From NCBI GenBank assembly GCA_903872075.1, contig CAIQJF010000016.1, forward strand, positions 1 to 48,951: 48,951 bases of DNA. The letters are read 5' to 3'. The notes under the pieces were generated by a model. That model was not told the DNA's origin, ran no database searches, and was given only the letters and a program-made list of their open reading frames with translations. This DNA is from an uncultured Caulobacteraceae bacterium (GTDB lineage: Bacteria; Pseudomonadota; Alphaproteobacteria; Caulobacterales; Caulobacteraceae). Shown here piece after piece: positions 46,681 to 48,951 of this stretch; the stretch's first letter is position 1; each line of letters opens with the position of its first letter. A program made the position numbers and the translations under genes.

Positions 46681-48951
46681 TCAGCCGCCCCGACGCCACC
46701 AGCCGCGTTTCGGCGCGGCGGGCGGTGCGGAGATCTCGGCTGGATCGGGAACCACGGGCGCCGGCGGCGGGGCAGGGGCCTCGACAACCGGTTCGCTCAC
46801 CTCGGCCACGACAGGCGCTGCCTCGATGACGGCCTCGGGAGTCGGCGCGGGTTCGGGCTCTGGCGCGGCCGCGACCTCGGCGACCACCTCGGGGGTCTCG
46901 GGCTCGGGCGCCGGCGCAGCCTCGGCCACGATGGTCGGGGCGGCGTCGACGGCTTCCACGGCCTCCACCGGGGCGGCGGACTCGGCCGCCTTGTCGCCAC
47001 GGCCACGACCGCGCCCACGGCGGGCGCGGGCGGGTTTTTCCGGGGCTTCGGGCAGTTCGACCCAGGCATCCTCCAACGGCTGGCTGAAGGCGGCGACGCC
47101 TTCCGGCAGGGTCGAGTCCAGCGCCGTGACGGCGACAGGCGTATCGATCGTCTCCACCGGGGCTTCGGTAACGGTCGCCGTCACCGGAGCGGCTTCGGCA
47201 CGGGGCGCGGGGGCGGTCGCGGGCTCGACCGGGTCGGCCCGGCGAATCGCGCCGCGCCATTCATAGGGATCGTCGCCGCTCAGGCGCGCCGGCCAGGACC
47301 AGGCGTAGACATCGGTGGTTCCCGGCACGTCGTCCCGCATCCGGCGACCACCGCGACGGCCGCGACGGCGACGGCGGTTCGCGCCCTCGCCATCGGCATC
47401 GCTGTCGGCGGTTGGAGCGGGAGCTGTCGCCGCGGCCTCGCTCCGGGGCTCATCGCCACGGCGGCCACGCCGGCGGCGGTTGCGACGGCGTCCGCCATCG
47501 TCCTTGCCGCCGCGGCGGTCGGACTCGCCTGAAGGACCGCCTTCGGACGTCTCGCCGGACTCTTCTTCGTCCTCGTCGCCGTCCTCATCCTCGTCGTCGG
47601 CGTCATCCTCGAGGTCGTCGCCGACGCCCAGGATGGCCTCGTCTTCCTCGTCCTCTTCGTCTTCCTCGGTGTCGTCGAAGTCGTCTTCCAGCCAGGAGGT
47701 GTCGGCGCTCTCCCAGCTGCGATCGATCTCGTGCGGCACGCTGGAGGTGCGCTCGATCTCATGGTCGGCGTGGGCCAGGGCCTCGTCGATCACCACGCTC
47801 ACGAACAGGCCGTGGCTCTTCAACAGGCGGGTCAGATATTCGCGTTTGTTGTTGAGGATATAGAGCCCCACGTCGCGCGGCACGCGCACGATCACCTCGC
47901 CGCCGCCGCTCAGGGCTTCCAGCTCCACCGCCCGCAGGGCGGCCAGGGCGCTGGATTCCACCGACCGGACCCGGCCCGCGCCGCTGCAATGGGGGCACAC
48001 ATGGGTTGTGCCTTCCAGGATGCCTGTACGGCGCCGCTGGCGGCTGATTTCCATCAGGCCGAAGGAGGAGATACGGCCCATCTGGATGCGCGCCCGGTCA
48101 TGGGCCAGGGCGTCCTTAAGGGCCTTCTCGACGGCCCGGTTGTTCTTGGGCTCGTCCATGTCGATGAAGTCGATGATCACCAGGCCGGCCAGATCGCGCA
48201 GGCGAAGTTGTCGCGCCGTCTCCTCGGCCGCTTCGAGATTGGTCTTGAGGGCCGTGGCCTCGATATTGCGTTCCTTGGTGGCGCGGCCGGAGTTCACGTC
48301 CACCGCCACCAGGGCTTCGGTCTGGTTGATCACCAGATAGCCGCCCGACCTCAGGGGCACCGTCGGCGAATAGATCTGCGCCAGATGGTCTTCGATCTTG
48401 TGGGCCACGAACAGGGGCGCGGCGCCGCGGTAGTACTGAATTTTCTTGGCCTGCGAGGGCATCAGCATGCGCATGAAGTCGCGCGCCTCGCGGAAGCCGG
48501 CCTCCCCCTCGACCCAGATCCCTTCGAGATCCTTGTCATAGAGGTCGCGGATCGCCCGCTTCACCAGGTCTTCTTCCTCATAGATCAGGGCCGGCGCCAC
48601 CGAGTGCAGGGTGGTGTCGCGGATGTTGGTCCAGGCGCGGGACAGATATTCATAGTCGCGCTTGATCTCGGCCTTGGTGCGCTTGGCGCCGGCCGTGCGC
48701 ACGATCAGGCCCATGCCTTCGGGCACATCGAAGTCGCCGACGATGGCGCGCAGGCGCTTGCGGTCGCTTACCGCGGTGATCTTGCGGCTGATGCCGCCGC
48801 CGCGATCGGTGTTGGGCATCAGCACGCAGTAACGGCCGGCCAGGGAGAGATAGGTGGTGAGGGCCGCGCCCTTGTTGCCGCGCTCTTCCTTGACGACCTG
48901 CACCAGCATGATCTGCCGGCGCTTGATCACTTCCTGAATCTTGTACCGGCG
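46681..48951 (-). CDS. rne: Ribonuclease E, C-terminal part (5' end beyond the window)
   Basis: RNase E is the main endonuclease of the RNA degradosome. The gene enters from the right edge, so the N-terminal start and most of the S1 domain are missing; about 756 residues are present. The catalytic Asp residues lie in ALVAVDVNSGRA and VIIDFIDMDEP. The zinc-link motif is HVCPHCSGAGRV. After the core is a strongly acidic Asp/Glu run, then Arg-rich RNA-binding stretches (RRRNRRRRGRRGDE, NRRRRRGRRGGRR) and a Pro/Ala/Glu tail. It ends in KRGWWRRGG, like the PNPase-binding C-terminus known in Caulobacter. Confidence 0.95.
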   Translation of the reverse strand, partial: RRYKIQEVIKRRQIMLVQVVKEERGNKGAALTTYLSLAGRYCVLMPNTDRGGGISRKITAVSDRKRLRAIVGDFDVPEGMGLIVRTAGAKRTKAEIKRDYEYLSRAWTNIRDTTLHSVAPALIYEEEDLVKRAIRDLYDKDLEGIWVEGEAGFREARDFMRMLMPSQAKKIQYYRGAAPLFVAHKIEDHLAQIYSPTVPLRSGGYLVINQTEALVAVDVNSGRATKERNIEATALKTNLEAAEETARQLRLRDLAGLVIIDFIDMDEPKNNRAVEKALKDALAHDRARIQMGRISSFGLMEISRQRRRTGILEGTTHVCPHCSGAGRVRSVESSALAALRAVELEALSGGGEVIVRVPRDVGLYILNNKREYLTRLLKSHGLFVSVVIDEALAHADHEIERTSSVPHEIDRSWESADTSWLEDDFDDTEEDEEDEEDEAILGVGDDLEDDADDEDEDGDEDEEESGETSEGGPSGESDRRGGKDDGGRRRNRRRRGRRGDEPRSEAAATAPAPTADSDADGEGANRRRRRGRRGGRRMRDDVPGTTDVYAWSWPARLSGDDPYEWRGAIRRADPVEPATAPAPRAEAAPVTATVTEAPVETIDTPVAVTALDSTLPEGVAAFSQPLEDAWVELPEAPEKPARARRGRGRGRGDKAAESAAPVEAVEAVDAAPTIVAEAAPAPEPETPEVVAEVAAAPEPEPAPTPEAVIEAAPVVAEVSEPVVEAPAPPPAPVVPDPAEISAPPAAPKRGWWRRGG

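Overview
The window is a GC-rich (roughly 68% by eye) chromosomal segment of an alphaproteobacterium, most likely a member of the Caulobacteraceae (Caulobacter/Phenylobacterium-like). Support comes from three things: the 3' end of an alphaproteobacterial RNase P RNA lies directly before mraZ; FtsZ has a long linker and an [12 protein letters not shown] tail behind a promoter region with a perfect CtrA box and a GANTC (CcrM) site; and RNase E ends in a GWWRR motif like the one that docks PNPase in Caulobacter. No insertion sequence, prophage, CRISPR array or tRNA gene was seen.

Positions 1-20565 hold the division and cell-wall (dcw) cluster, all on the + strand: rnpB (3' end), mraZ, rsmH, ftsL, ftsI, murE, murF, mraY, murD, ftsW, murG, a small VapB/AbrB-like gene, murC, murB, ddl, ftsQ, ftsA, ftsZ, lpxC. 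Most neighbours overlap by 1-8 bases, so translation is probably coupled. The cluster supplies the cytoplasmic and lipid-linked steps of peptidoglycan synthesis (MurC-F, Ddl, MraY, MurG), the septal synthase pair (FtsW/FtsI), the division scaffold (FtsL, FtsQ, FtsA, FtsZ) and the first committed step of lipid A synthesis (LpxC). Real gaps occur only before mraZ, around the VapB-like gene, before ddl, before ftsZ and before lpxC. These gaps hold the candidate regulatory sites.

Positions 20645-27262 continue on + with bamD (outer-membrane assembly lipoprotein), recN, ligA and an exported protein with two retropepsin-like aspartic protease domains followed by TPR-like repeats.

Positions 27293-44070 are an accessory mosaic with frequent strand changes. 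It holds a DUF6886-like gene and an aminopeptidase P (-), an exported unknown (+), prmA and an amidohydrolase (-) separated by a 52-base palindromic element, an exported chorismate-lyase-like protein (+), and a crotonase (-). A + strand run follows: a cupin-like protein, a YncE-like propeller, an alpha/beta hydrolase, an APH-type kinase, a D-2-hydroxyacid dehydrogenase and an outer-membrane MetA-like protein. Next come a PRISE-type reductase (-), a YciI-like protein (+), an exported esterase (-), and a DUF4112 protein overlapping a methyltransferase (+). Several are typical of small-molecule catabolism, but no complete pathway can be named.

Positions 44009-48951 are on the - strand: a three-gene envelope operon (BepA-like M48 protease, DsbA-like lipoprotein, small lipoprotein) downstream of rne, whose 5' part lies beyond the right edge.

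The most interesting items are the orphan antitoxin-like gene inside the dcw cluster, the tandem aspartic protease/TPR protein, the exported chorismate-lyase-like protein, the palindromic element and the ftsZ regulatory region. I did not find a clearly new multi-gene defence or mobile system.
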